Assembly (NCBI GenBank): GCA_035523995.1
Contig: DATKPQ010000065.1
Coordinates: 1 to 64,000, forward strand
From: JASHVB01 sp035523995
GTDB lineage: Bacteria > Pseudomonadota > Alphaproteobacteria > Acetobacterales > Acetobacteraceae
Length of the DNA: 64,000 bases
Direction of reading: 5' to 3'
The notes under the pieces are model-generated. The model was not told where the DNA came from and searched no databases. It saw nothing but the letters and a program-made list of their open reading frames with translations. The position numbers and the translations under genes are program-made. Positions 7,915 to 19,501 of the stretch are shown here, piece by piece; within the stretch, counting starts at the first letter, position 1; each line of letters opens with the position of its first letter.

Positions 7915-8646
7915 TCAGGTATCCTGCTCTTTCGCCTTCGCCCGCGCCGCCCGCAATATCTGGCGATAGGTGCCATCGAACACGGTGTTGGTGGACGAGG
8001 TCCACATCGACGGCTTGCCGAGCGTCTCACGGCTGGCATGGATGCGGCGGCTGCGCAGTTCGCGCTCTGCCGCTTCTTCCTCATCCATCGGCACCAGTTC
8101 GAATTCCGGTTCCGCCGGCACAAAGAGCATTTGCATGAACGGCTCGTCCGGCCGGAAAACGTGGACACGCCCTTCCGGCGGCGTCTTGAATATCACGAAG
8201 GAAATGATTGGCCACCAGCTTGTGCGCAACAGCGCCGGGACTGCGATCGGCACGTCGTCTGCCGCGGATGTGTAGAAGCGTGGGTGCGGCTCGGTCCGCA
8301 CAGCCATGTTGTCCGGCACGTTCAGGTCGAGCAGGAGCTGGTAGCTGTAGTAGTCGTCGCCAAAGGATCGAAACGGCGGCCAGTTGATGCCGGTTCCGGG
8401 ATCGGGCCCCCAATCGGATTCCAGCACCACCCGTCCATCGCGCCTGGTCACGCGCAGCTCATTGTCGAACGGATAGAACAGTTCGATACCGTATTGGGCG
8501 CTTTCGACAAAGGGCATGCAGTGCCAGCCATATTCGTGGGAGCCGTCGCGCCGTGGTTCCGGCTGGCCGGCCCATCCCGGCACTTCCATTTTCGTCCGGC
8601 GCGGATTCAGCCGCGGTTCGAAGAGTCGGTATTTGACGATGCTCAT
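7915..8646 (-). CDS. DUF6065-like protein of unknown function
   Basis: A 243-residue soluble protein. The motif order HGWHCMPF-like, YGIELFYPF, LRTSWWPIISFVIFKTP and DEPFMQMLFVP parallels the protein at 62125-63105 (CLPLSIANAHGWEILNP, IETDWSPYGFTMNWRFTRP, GEPICFLFPI). Both therefore seem to belong to the same broad family; the match is by eye and distant. The C-terminus is charged and helical. No signal peptide is seen. The role is unknown. It ends close to poly-His gene B (convergent, 29 bp apart) and diverges from ligA. Confidence 0.65.
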   Translation of the reverse strand: MSIVKYRLFEPRLNPRRTKMEVPGWAGQPEPRRDGSHEYGWHCMPFVESAQYGIELFYPFDNELRVTRRDGRVVLESDWGPDPGTGINWPPFRSFGDDYYSYQLLLDLNVPDNMAVRTEPHPRFYTSAADDVPIAVPALLRTSWWPIISFVIFKTPPEGRVHVFRPDEPFMQMLFVPAEPEFELVPMDEEEAAERELRSRRIHASRETLGKPSMWTSSTNTVFDGTYRQILRAARAKAKEQDT

Positions 8647-8880
8647 CGCAACCCCTCGTTTTCACCATAAGAGAATTAGGACGACACGACGAGCCAGCCA
8701 ACTTGCGGTAGCGTGATCAGGCGAGCGGCTATACGCCTCGTGCAGCGGGCGGCGACCCGGCGGCCGCAGCTTTGCGGGCATGGCCGCCGGCAGGCCCGCA
8801 TTGCGATGCGGGCGCCGGCACAGCAATCTGCCGCAAAGCTGCTCCGGCCCCATGGGGCTGCGCAACGACAGTGGACAGAC

Positions 8881-10965
8881 ATGGCCGAGCGTATAGCGAC
8901 ATCACCCGTGGAAACCCTTACCGAAACGGAGGCCGCCACCGAGCTGGCGCGGCTGGCGAAAGAGATCGTACATCACGATCGGCTGTACTATCAGCAGGAC
9001 GCGCCGGAGGTCACCGACGCCGAGTACGACGCGCTGCGCCGCCGCAATGCCGCGATCGAGGCGCGCTTTCCCGAGTTGATCCGCGCGGACTCGCCGTCGA
9101 AGCGCGTCGGCGAAGCGCCCGAGAGCGGCTTCGCCAAGCTGCGCCACCGCGTGCCGATGCTGTCGCTCGACAATGCGATGAACCCCGAGGAGTTTGCCGA
9201 ATTCTGCGCCCGCGCCCGGCGCTTCGTCGGCCTGTCCGCCGACGCGCCAATGGAGTTCGTCGCGGAACCGAAGATCGACGGCCTGTCCATCAACCTCACC
9301 TATGACCATGGGCGCTTCGTCCACGGCGCCACGCGCGGGGACGGCATGATCGGAGAGGACGTCACCGCCAACCTGCGCACCATGGATAGCGTTCCGGACC
9401 GGCTGCACGGCCACGCGCCGGCGCTGATCGAAATTCGCGGCGAAGTGTTCATGACCAAGGCCGACTTCCTGACAATGAACGAGGCGCAGGCGAAGGCCGG
9501 CCAGAAGGTCTTCGCCAATCCGCGCAACGCCGCGGCAGGCAGCCTGCGCCAGCTGGATCCGAAGATAACCGCGGGGCGGCCGCTGCGATTGTTCGCCTAC
9601 GCGATGGGCGAAGCGAGCGAAGCCGTGGCCGCGACACACTGGGAATACCTGGAACGGCTGCGGCATTGGGGATTCGACGTGAACCCGCTGTCGAAGCGCG
9701 TGCACGATGAAGCGGCAGCAGCGGACTTCCAGGCGAACATTGCGGCGGAACGGTCAGGCCTGGGCTACGACATCGATGGCGTCGTTTATAAGATCAACGA
9801 CCTGGCTTTGGAACGCCGCCTGGGCTTCGTCGGCCGCGCGCCCCGCTGGGCGATTGCCTGGAAGTTCCCCGCCGAGCAAGCCATGACGGTGCTGCAGGAC
9901 ATCCGCATCCAGGTTGGCCGCACCGGCGCGCTGACTCCGGTGGCGCGGCTGGAGCCGGTGAATGTCGGCGGCGTGCTGGTGCAGAATGCCAGTCTGCACA
10001 ACGAGGACGAGATCGGCCGCAAGGACGTGCGCATCGGCGACACTGTCATCCTGCAGCGCGCCGGCGACGTGATTCCGCAAATCCTGGGCGTGGTGCTGGA
10101 ACGGCGCCCGAAAGAGGCGAAGCCGTACGAGTACCCCGAGCGTTGCCCGGTCTGCGGCAGCCACGCCGTGCGTCCGCCCGGCGAGGCGGTGCGGCGCTGC
10201 ACCGGCGGGCTGATCTGCGCCGCGCAACAGGTGGAACGGCTGATCCACTTCGTCTCGCGCTCGGCTTTCGATATCGACGGGCTGGGCGAAAAGACCATCC
10301 AGGAATTTTACGACGAGGGCTGGATCAGGACGCCTGCCGATATCTTCCACCTGCCCGCGCGCGAGGCGCAGATCGCGGAACGCGAAGGCTGGGGCAAGAC
10401 GTCGGCGCGCAACCTCTCGCGTGCAATCGAAACGCGGCGGCGGATCCCGTTGGAACGCTTTATCTATGCGCTCGGCATCCGCCGCATCGGCGAGGCGAAC
10501 GCGCGATTGCTGGCGCGCCACTACGGCAGTTTCGACAACTTGCGGATGCAGATGTTGGCGGCCACAGAAGTCGGTTCGGAAGCGCGCGAGGAGCTTGGCA
10601 GCATCGTCGGCATCGGTCCGTCGATCGCCACGGAACTGGCGGATTTCTTCGACGAACCGCGCAATGTAAAAACCCTGGACGCGCTGGCCGCGGAGCTGAC
10701 GATCGAGGACGCTGCGCGCGTTGCGGCGGCGGACAGCGCAGTTGCCGGCAAGACGGTGGTGTTCACCGGCTCTCTGGAAACCATGACGCGGCCGGAAGCC
10801 AAAGCGCGCGCCGAGGCGCTGGGTGCCAAGGTAACGGACAGCGTCTCAAAGAAGACCGACCTGGTCGTGATCGGTGCCGATGCCGGCTCCAAGGCGCGCA
10901 AAGCCACGGAACTCGGCGTGCGAACCATAACCGAGCAGGAATGGAGGGAATTGGCCGGCTTATAA
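8881..10965 (+). CDS. ligA: NAD-dependent DNA ligase
   Basis: LigA seals nicks in duplex DNA using NAD+ during replication and repair. From ATG 8881 the protein has 694 residues, the usual size. It has an NAD-binding Ia region, the adenylated Lys in EPKIDGLSINL (Lys131), and an OB fold. A four-Cys zinc finger (CPVCGS then CTGGLIC), helix-hairpin-helix repeats (ALGIRRIGEANARLLARH) and a C-terminal BRCT domain (VAGKTVVFTGSLETMTR) complete it. The frame is open 56 codons further upstream, but that stretch lacks ligase similarity. The stop TAA is the first arm of the hairpin at 10963-10990. Confidence 0.97.
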   Translation: MAERIATSPVETLTETEAATELARLAKEIVHHDRLYYQQDAPEVTDAEYDALRRRNAAIEARFPELIRADSPSKRVGEAPESGFAKLRHRVPMLSLDNAMNPEEFAEFCARARRFVGLSADAPMEFVAEPKIDGLSINLTYDHGRFVHGATRGDGMIGEDVTANLRTMDSVPDRLHGHAPALIEIRGEVFMTKADFLTMNEAQAKAGQKVFANPRNAAAGSLRQLDPKITAGRPLRLFAYAMGEASEAVAATHWEYLERLRHWGFDVNPLSKRVHDEAAAADFQANIAAERSGLGYDIDGVVYKINDLALERRLGFVGRAPRWAIAWKFPAEQAMTVLQDIRIQVGRTGALTPVARLEPVNVGGVLVQNASLHNEDEIGRKDVRIGDTVILQRAGDVIPQILGVVLERRPKEAKPYEYPERCPVCGSHAVRPPGEAVRRCTGGLICAAQQVERLIHFVSRSAFDIDGLGEKTIQEFYDEGWIRTPADIFHLPAREAQIAEREGWGKTSARNLSRAIETRRRIPLERFIYALGIRRIGEANARLLARHYGSFDNLRMQMLAATEVGSEAREELGSIVGIGPSIATELADFFDEPRNVKTLDALAAELTIEDAARVAAADSAVAGKTVVFTGSLETMTRPEAKARAEALGAKVTDSVSKKTDLVVIGADAGSKARKATELGVRTITEQEWRELAGL

Positions 10966-10990
10966 CCTCTCCCGTGCGCGGGAGAGGTTA
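10963..10990. terminator. bidirectional hairpin carrying the stop codons of both convergent genes
   Basis: The arms TAACCTCTCCCG and CGGGAGAGGTTA pair perfectly (12 bp) around a TGCG loop. The first TAA is the stop of ligA; on the other strand the mirror TAA is the stop of the hydrolase. No long U-tract follows, so it may act as a partial terminator or an mRNA-end stabiliser. Related TAACCTCTCCC sequence recurs at 40777 and 45231-45428. Confidence 0.65.
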
Positions 10991-11992
10991 CGCCGTGGGC
11001 ATCGTCAGGAACGCATGCGCGGCGTGCCAGAACGCCTGCCGGTTCCGGCACGTGCTCAGCGCATGTGCCGCACCCGCAATGACAATGAATTGCTTGTCGC
11101 CGTTCGGCAGCTTCTGGAAAAAGTCCCACAAGTCTTCCATCGACGCGATGCCGTCATGCTCGCCGCGCACCACAGCGACAGGCGCCATGATCTTCGCCGG
11201 CTCGATCACCGGCAGATGCGCCGTCATGTCGAGATAGGTGCCGGTTGGGACCGTGTCCCCATGGACCAGTTCCATGTCCGCCACCGCCGCGGCCACGGCG
11301 GGATCGGTGGTGCCGGGCTTATCGCGCGTGAAGATGCTCTCGATCATGGCGCGGTCACGCAGCCGGCGATTGTGGGTCCTGAAGTATTCGACTTGCTCGG
11401 CGCGCTTCGCCAGCGTGGGCGAGCCCTTGCCGGTATAGGTCAGCGCCGTCAGCACCATGCGCCCCACATGCTCCGGCTCGGCCGTGGCGTAGGCGGCGGC
11501 GCGCAGCGCGCCCGAGGAATCGCCCATAAAATGGCATCGTGACTGGCCGGTCTCTCGCATCACGACCTGTATCGCCGCGCGCAGGTCCTCGACGCCGCTG
11601 GCGATATCGGAGTTGCCGTCGGTGCGGGCGGACTTGCCGTAGCCTTCGTGGTCCATCGTCCACACGTCAAAGCCATAACGGGCAAACACGTCCATCTTCG
11701 AATACTCGCCGGCGCCCGGCACAACCAGGTCGAAGCAGGTCATTGACGACATCGATGAACCGTGCACCAGGAACAGGATGGGCCGTGGCGCTTCGCCGGC
11801 GCGCGGGGCACCAACGCGCTTGCGATACATCACCAGTTCGATTTTTTCGCCGCCGCGGGTCTTGTGCGTGCGGTACTCGTGAAACCACGCCGGGGCGGCC
11901 GCGTCGGCGGGCGCCGTGGTGCGGGCGGCGGACGTGGTGCCGACCGCTGCCTGGCGCGGCAACCCCGGGTGAGTGTCAGATGATGCGGTCAT
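10988..11992 (-). CDS. alpha/beta-hydrolase fold protein
   Basis: The 334-residue product has the alpha/beta-hydrolase plan. An oxyanion stretch HGSSMSSMTCF follows strand 3 (from about residue 78). The nucleophile elbow is GDSSG (Ser159), the acid lies in RGEHDG, and the catalytic His in AGAAHALS near the end. The substrate is unknown; esterase or lipase-like activity is the family default. The start is the ATG preceded by AGGAAG. An upstream GTG extension is Arg/Gly-rich and unlikely. The stop is shared with the hairpin between this gene and ligA. Confidence 0.8.
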   Translation of the reverse strand: MTASSDTHPGLPRQAAVGTTSAARTTAPADAAAPAWFHEYRTHKTRGGEKIELVMYRKRVGAPRAGEAPRPILFLVHGSSMSSMTCFDLVVPGAGEYSKMDVFARYGFDVWTMDHEGYGKSARTDGNSDIASGVEDLRAAIQVVMRETGQSRCHFMGDSSGALRAAAYATAEPEHVGRMVLTALTYTGKGSPTLAKRAEQVEYFRTHNRRLRDRAMIESIFTRDKPGTTDPAVAAAVADMELVHGDTVPTGTYLDMTAHLPVIEPAKIMAPVAVVRGEHDGIASMEDLWDFFQKLPNGDKQFIVIAGAAHALSTCRNRQAFWHAAHAFLTMPTA

Positions 11993-12354
11993 GGACTTCC
12001 TGCCTTTGTACTGCCCCCACTGGCGGGGTGTTCCCATCTGGTCATTGCCAGGGGTGCCGCACCGAAGCAACCGGCGCCCTGAAGCGCCCGGTGTAGCTTG
12101 AAGATTCGCGGCTGACGCGGGCGCCCGCCGCGGTGCCAGACTGCACCGATGCGATGATCCCGGCGCGTGCACGACGGCGCGCTAGCACGACTGCCGATCG
12201 TCGACCACGTCGCTGGCGTTCGACCACAAGGTGTCCACATGCTTCTGCGCCCACCTTCTTTACCTGACCACGCTGTTTCGCTTCAGGTAATGCGGCTAAA
12301 CGACAGCATGGTTGGAGAAGCTTGCGCGATGCATAAAATAAAATCCCGGCGGAA

Positions 12355-13481
12355 TCATAGCGCCCACAGGGACATAAAATCGCCTACCGGACCCGCACAA
12401 ATCCTGTGAAGCAACTCCAGCGGCGTGGTAGCGGGCAATCTGCTTTCGAACCACAGCGCACCCAATGCGTACGACGCGATCAAGCCGGGGTACTGAAAGT
12501 GATACAGCATTCTCAATTCGGGCGTACTGCTGCCCTCAACGTCCGCGTCGGACATGAAATGCCCCACCGCATCGTTCTCCGGCATGCGACACGTGCGCAA
12601 CCCATTCAGGCGCAGCCAGCGGCTCCATTCGGCGTAGCGCCGGGCTTTTTCGTCATGGATATGCCAGTCGCACCATGTCGCCCAACCCTCAATCAGGCAA
12701 AACGCACCGTGATCGACGAATGGCGGGTGCTGCCTGTCGATGAAATCGTAGAACCAGCCGTGCCCGGGGAAGACTTCATGAATCAGCGTCGCCCAAAGCG
12801 CATCGCGGTCCAACGTTCCCTCATTGGCGTGCACAACGAGTCTGTTTCCCTCGGTTCCGGGGGGAGCAGCGCCGTGGGCCAATACTCGGCAAATCCATGG
12901 TTCTGATGCGTAATCTCCAGGTGAAAGTCTGGCAGTACGCTGTCTTCGGCATTTCCCTGGAAACTGGGAAGACGTGCCATTTGTGCCCTGAACGCGCTGA
13001 CCAATCCAGGAATCTCGTCCGGCGCTATCGGGACACGAGGCGGCTTTGGAACCCGGGCAACGGCAGCCGCCTGCGCCAGCAATGCGGGCAGCTCATTACC
13101 AAATATGATCTCAAACAGACGGCAATGATACGGTGCGTAAGTCTGCTTCCGTCCGGCATCAAGCAGCGTCATAAAGCGGCTTTTGCCTGATCTGCCAATG
13201 CGATCGAGGGAAGAAATTTTATCCAGCAGCGATGCAGCCAGCTCATTTGGAACGTGCAAGAGCGGCGATTTGCATGCCAGATCGTCGACTCCCAGCTCAC
13301 CTGCCCCGACCGCCTCGATCAGCCTGTCCAGGGACACAAAGCTTCGGGCCCAGTCGAATTGCAGTTCTGCCGCGTGCCACGCTGGCCCACGGGGCAGCGC
13401 GTCGATCTCGGCTTTTACCCGTTCGGCCAGCCTGGCATCAAAGCCGACGCGGTAGCGCCAATCCCATTCAAGAATTGCCAT
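12355..13481 (-). pseudogene. DUF885-type peptidase gene, frameshifted
   Basis: Two frames together make one DUF885 protein of about 375 residues. The N-terminal part (ATG 13481) runs to HQNHGFAEYWPTALLPP. The C-terminal part continues in another frame with GTEGNRLVVHANEG, the zinc-site motif HEVFPGHG, and IEGWATW. The switch falls at a run of six C on the coding strand (G run at 12859-12864). One added C restores a single frame. It is either a real one-base deletion, a slippage-controlled switch or a sequencing error. DUF885 proteins resemble zinc metallopeptidases; the substrate is unknown. Confidence 0.75.
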
Positions 13482-13685
13482 TACTGATCGGCCCCTGATT
13501 TCCCAGGCCACCGAGCATTCGGACCCGAACCGCTTGTCCCCATAGATGTTGGAAGCGTGAACCTTGCTACGCCGCGGTGATCCACCGAGCCGCAACGCCC
13601 CGGTCCCGGTTGACCGCTCCTTCCGCGCACCCCATCGCTCGGGAGGGACGAGACGTGATCGTTCGCCTCCCTCAACGCGTCGACG

Positions 13686-16040
<2,355 letters not shown>

Positions 16041-16158
16041 GGTGGTCGACGCTCCTAGGCACTGTGGTCCGGCGGCCGGACCGAATCGTCTGCCGGGGAA
16101 CTCCCCGGCACGGCTGCTCCCGCGCGAGTCATTTGGCAAAGCCGGACGGCAGCGGGCA

Positions 16159-16491
16159 TCATTCCTTCTCGATCGTGCATTGCAGAGGATGCTGGTTCTG
16201 GCGAGCCAGGTCCATGACCTGGGTCACTTTGGTCTCCGCAACCTCATACGTATAAACGCCGCACACCCCGACGCCGCGGCGGTGTACATGTAACATAATG
16301 CGGGTGGCCTCTTCCCGCGATTTCTGGAAAAATCGTTCCAGCACGTGGACGACGAACTCCATCGGCGTGTAGTCGTCGTTCAGCATCAAAACCTTGTACA
16401 TAGCCGGCTTGCGGGTCTTCGGCCTGGCCTTGACGACCACGCCGGTGTTGGGGCCTTCCGTAACGTTCCCGCGCCTGTCGCTATCGCTCAT
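16159..16491 (-). CDS. clpS: ATP-dependent Clp protease adaptor ClpS
   Basis: ClpS delivers N-degron substrates to ClpA. From ATG 16491 the protein has 110 residues: a flexible N-terminal tail, then the ClpS core. The core shows YKVLMLNDDYTPMEFVVHVL (the NDDYTPM motif of the N-degron pocket), FFQKSREEATRIMLHVH and GVCGVYTYEVAETK. It precedes clpA and is probably co-transcribed. Ten in-frame codons lie upstream of 16491 but carry no conserved sequence. Confidence 0.95.
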   Translation of the reverse strand: MSDSDRRGNVTEGPNTGVVVKARPKTRKPAMYKVLMLNDDYTPMEFVVHVLERFFQKSREEATRIMLHVHRRGVGVCGVYTYEVAETKVTQVMDLARQNQHPLQCTIEKE

Positions 16492-16916
16492 CTGTCTTCC
16501 GCGCCCATGCCGTCGCGCCACATAGTCATGTCTGCCGGGCCTGGCCGGCCATCGGCCCCATTGCCTCCGGAGCCCAAAGCATATCGGAAGGCGAGGCCAA
16601 GTTGAAAGAGCCTAGCGCGGTCCGCGGCAGAATACAGTGCCGGCGGGTAAGAAAGTAGCGACCGGTCCACCGTGGCGTATAGCTCTCTGCCCTGCGGCGG
16701 GTCCCCGTAACAGCGGGGGCGCAGGCGGGATGTCGATCGGTGCGCGTTGACGGCGGACTGCAATTCCCTTGGTCGGGCACCAGGGGGCCATGACCGCCGG
16801 TCCGGAAAAAAGCAAGGCCCGGGATGGTGCCCGGGCCTGCCATGCGACACAGCGGAAACAGGGACCGTGGGGGAGGAAGCGCCCTGCCCTGCCGGACCGC
16901 AAACCGAAGCCTGGGT
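16492..16916. other. intergenic between clpS and the phasin gene
   Basis: About 425 bases without a supportable gene. It holds the intrinsic terminator of the phasin gene (16805-16838) and must contain the clpS promoter; no clear -35/-10 pair was picked out. Confidence 0.5.
16805..16838 (-). terminator. intrinsic terminator of the phasin gene
   Basis: A 9-bp perfect stem (AGGCCCGGG at 16815-16823 with CCCGGGCCT at 16830-16838) is followed, reading on the minus strand, by TTGCTTTTTT. This places a rho-independent terminator about 80 bp after the phasin stop codon. Confidence 0.8.
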
Positions 16917-17429
16917 TCAGGCGCCGGACTTCGCGAACTTCTCCACCGCCAGGCTGACGCGTGCGGTGATCGGCGCGATCGTCTGCTCCGCCAGCTTGAA
17001 CGACGCATCGGTCAGCTTGCCGGATTCGGCCAGCGTCTTTTCCAGCGTGGAGCGGGCCAGATTGGCCTGCAGGTCCATCGCGTCCTTCAGCGACTTGACA
17101 GTGGACATCGCCTTGAACGTGGAAACCGTCTCATCGAACGAGGCCTGCGCACTGGCAGCCACCTGCTTCGAAAGGTCCTGCACGCCGGCAGCCCAGATCT
17201 GGCCGGACTTCAGCAGCGCTTCCAGGTTGCCCTGGCCGAACGCCACCATTTCTTCTGCGGTCTTCATCGCCTTCTCTACACCCTCCTTCATCTTGGCCTG
17301 GGTCTCGGTGAACCCTGCGGCCGCCTTTGCCATGCCGTCCTTGAGGCTCGAGACCGTTGCCTCGATCCCCTTGGTTGCCGTTTCGTCAGTGATCATCGCA
17401 CTCTCCGTCGCCTTCGGCTTCATGCTCAT
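16917..17429 (-). CDS. phasin family protein
   Basis: Phasins coat polyhydroxyalkanoate granules. The 170-residue protein is almost entirely amphipathic helix and matches the phasin_2 pattern: ETQAKMKEGVEKAMKTAEEM, GNLEALLKSGQIWAAGVQDL and SFDETVSTFKAMSTVKSLKD. The start at 17429 has AAGGGCG about eight bases upstream; an ATG at 17459 is open but less well placed. Two palindromes lie in the upstream region, one fitting the reported PhaR-type site, and a terminator lies downstream, so it is probably a single-gene unit. Confidence 0.88.
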   Translation of the reverse strand: MSMKPKATESAMITDETATKGIEATVSSLKDGMAKAAAGFTETQAKMKEGVEKAMKTAEEMVAFGQGNLEALLKSGQIWAAGVQDLSKQVAASAQASFDETVSTFKAMSTVKSLKDAMDLQANLARSTLEKTLAESGKLTDASFKLAEQTIAPITARVSLAVEKFAKSGA

Positions 17430-17497
17430 CGGTTCGCCCTTGGATGGGCCCGTGCCCATACGGTTCGTTGGGTGGGCAGCGCGCCGGTTGAAATTCT

Positions 17498-17514
17498 TTG
17501 CTGCACCGCAGCAA
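17498..17514. promoter_or_regulatory. palindrome upstream of the phasin gene, candidate PhaR operator
   Basis: TTGCTGC-ACC-GCAGCAA has 7-bp perfect arms and contains CTGC-N3-GCAG. From memory, that pattern fits sites reported for PhaR, the repressor of phasin genes in other alphaproteobacteria. It lies 69 bases upstream of the phasin start codon. Confidence 0.5.
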
Positions 17515-17555
17515 CATCCGCGATATACGCGCCCCTATGAGAACATTCAAGTGAA

Positions 17556-17574
17556 TTTTGTGCACTGCACAAAA
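17556..17574. promoter_or_regulatory. second palindrome in the phasin/D,D-carboxypeptidase divergent region
   Basis: TTTTGTGC-ACT-GCACAAAA has 8-bp perfect arms and a 3-base spacer. Its core (GTGC-N3-GCAC) resembles the first palindrome in spacing but not fully in sequence. It may be a second operator for the same regulator or serve another protein. Confidence 0.4.
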
Positions 17575-17758
17575 ACCGTCCGTGTGTAGCCGCCCGGCCC
17601 GACCGGGCTGGTTGCCCGGTTACCAGCGAAAGCCCGCCAGCCATCCCAGCATCGCTTCGTAACTCTCTCACTTTTTTCGGTTTTTTGTCTTTTCTGGCTG
17701 GACAGGCGCCGCCGGCGCGCCATACGTTGCGCTGGCCGTTGGACGGGTGGGGTTACGA

Positions 17759-19039
17759 ATGATTGTCAAGCCACGCTGGGGACGTAATTTTCTTTCGCGT
17801 GGTCGCACGCTGCTCCTGGCATTACCTGTTCTCGCCCTGTTATGCCCCGTCGCCGCCCGGGCGCAGGTCGGCTCCGACCGATTCAGCTCGATCGTCGTCA
17901 GTGAGGCGAATGGTACTGTCCTGGAGTCGGTGAACCCGGACGCACCGCGCCATCCCGCCAGCCTCGCCAAGCTGATGACCCTCTACATCGCGTTCGAGGC
18001 TTTGCGCGACCGCCGCATCACCCTGGACACCACGGTGCCGGTTTCCGCCCACTGCGCGTCCATGCAGCCGACCAAGCTCGGGCTGAGACCCGGCATGCCG
18101 TTCACCGTCCAGCAGGCGATCCTGGGGATGGTGACCTGGTCCGCGAATGACGCAGCCTGCGCGCTTGGAGAATTGCTCGGCGGCAGCGAAGAGCAATTCG
18201 CCGAAATGATGACCCTGCGCGCCCGGGCGCTGGGGATGTCTCAATCTCACTTCAGCAATGCCTCGGGCCTGCCGGCCCCTGACCAGTGGACCACCGCGCG
18301 GGACATGGCGATCCTGGCCCGCGACCTGATTACCAACTTCCCCGAGGACTACCATTATTTCAGCACGCCCAGTTTCGTGTTCCACGGCTCGACGATCCCC
18401 AACATTGACGCAATGCTGAAGATCTATCCCGGCGCAGACGGGATAAAGACCGGCTACACCAATGCCTCCGGCCACAACATGGTCACCAGCGCGGTTCGCG
18501 ACGGGATCCGGTTGATCGGCGTGGAGATGGGCACCGGATCGAATCTCGAGTGCAATACCCACATGGCGGCCTTGTTGAACGCGTCCTATGCCGGGTTGGA
18601 CGTTCAGACCGTCCATCCCTACCTGGTTTCGAACAATCGGATGTCACTGATCGGCGAGGCCCACGCGGCAACGCTGGACCATGCGCCGCCCCCTGCTCCC
18701 GTCGTGCACGTGGCGGATCGAATCGTGCACGTGGTGGATCGGGCTCGTATCGCCCGGTCCGTGGCGCGGCCGGTCGTCACGCCTGAGGATTGGGCCGTGC
18801 AGGTCGGCGTTTACTGGGAGCAGAAGGCCGCGCGCGCGGAGGCTTTCGCCGCGCATCGCATCGCGGGGAGCGGTTATCCGCAGGTGCTGCCCGGTATTGC
18901 GCATGGGCGTCGTGCGTGGCGCTCGGTTCTGGTCGGAATGACCGCGCCGCAGGCAGAGGGCGCTTGCTCCCGGTTGACCCATCACCGCACGTCCTGCCTG
19001 GTGCTCCGCCCGGAGGCACAGGAAGTCGCGAGCCGTTGA
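17759..19039 (+). CDS. D-alanyl-D-alanine carboxypeptidase with SPOR-like tail
   Basis: The enzyme trims the terminal D-Ala of peptidoglycan stem peptides in the periplasm. The 426-residue product has a signal peptide (LLLALPVLALLCPVAARA, ending near residue 35). The three penicillin-binding motifs are intact: SLAK (Ser68-Lys71), SAN (128-130) and KTG (230-232). After a linker rich in His/Val/Asp, a C-terminal domain (AVQVGVYWEQKAARAEAFA and on, about 355-425) looks like a SPOR domain, which would direct it to division sites. ATG 17759 is preferred; a GTG at 17747 is also open. Confidence 0.9.
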   Translation: MIVKPRWGRNFLSRGRTLLLALPVLALLCPVAARAQVGSDRFSSIVVSEANGTVLESVNPDAPRHPASLAKLMTLYIAFEALRDRRITLDTTVPVSAHCASMQPTKLGLRPGMPFTVQQAILGMVTWSANDAACALGELLGGSEEQFAEMMTLRARALGMSQSHFSNASGLPAPDQWTTARDMAILARDLITNFPEDYHYFSTPSFVFHGSTIPNIDAMLKIYPGADGIKTGYTNASGHNMVTSAVRDGIRLIGVEMGTGSNLECNTHMAALLNASYAGLDVQTVHPYLVSNNRMSLIGEAHAATLDHAPPPAPVVHVADRIVHVVDRARIARSVARPVVTPEDWAVQVGVYWEQKAARAEAFAAHRIAGSGYPQVLPGIAHGRRAWRSVLVGMTAPQAEGACSRLTHHRTSCLVLRPEAQEVASR

Positions 19040-19062
19040 TGGGATGACGGCGGCTGGCGACG

Positions 19063-19308
19063 CTAGCCGAGATACTTTTCCACCACCTCCGGCGGCCGGA
19101 CGCGCGCCTCGGACGGGTCATGCCCGAACTCGCGTAGCGCCCGCCGCTGGCGGAGCAAGTCCCAGGCCTGGTCGAGCGCGACGCCAAGAGTCTTGAGCCG
19201 GTCGAGATCGGCGTCGGAGCGGACGCGCTGGGCCATGATCCGGTCTTCCTCGGCGACGAGGCGTTGGATGTGGTCGAGCACATTTTGGTCGCTGGTCTCA
19301 CTGGCCAT
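19063..19308 (-). CDS. DUF2630 family protein
   Basis: The 81-residue protein matches the short DUF2630 family along its length: NVLDHIQRLVAEEDRI, LDRLKTLGVALDQAWDLLRQ, and the C-terminal EARVRPPEVVEKYLG. It is a small, charged, helical cytoplasmic protein of unknown function. It is convergent with the carboxypeptidase gene, with 23 bases between the stop codons. Confidence 0.85.
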   Translation of the reverse strand: MASETSDQNVLDHIQRLVAEEDRIMAQRVRSDADLDRLKTLGVALDQAWDLLRQRRALREFGHDPSEARVRPPEVVEKYLG

Positions 19309-19501
19309 GATCGCGGTCCTCCGGCAACAGCGAGCCTAGCCGGATCGCGGCATTGCTGCCATCCCAGGTGGCCCGGGCGTTCGCATTTCAGTTCCGCGGC
19401 CTTCTCGGGGACGCTGGCCGGTCTGTGCAACCGGGCGGCCTGCTGACGCTCGCCCCGGCAAGGCCCATAATCCTTGCCCCGCATCGCCAGGGAGACACGT
19501 C

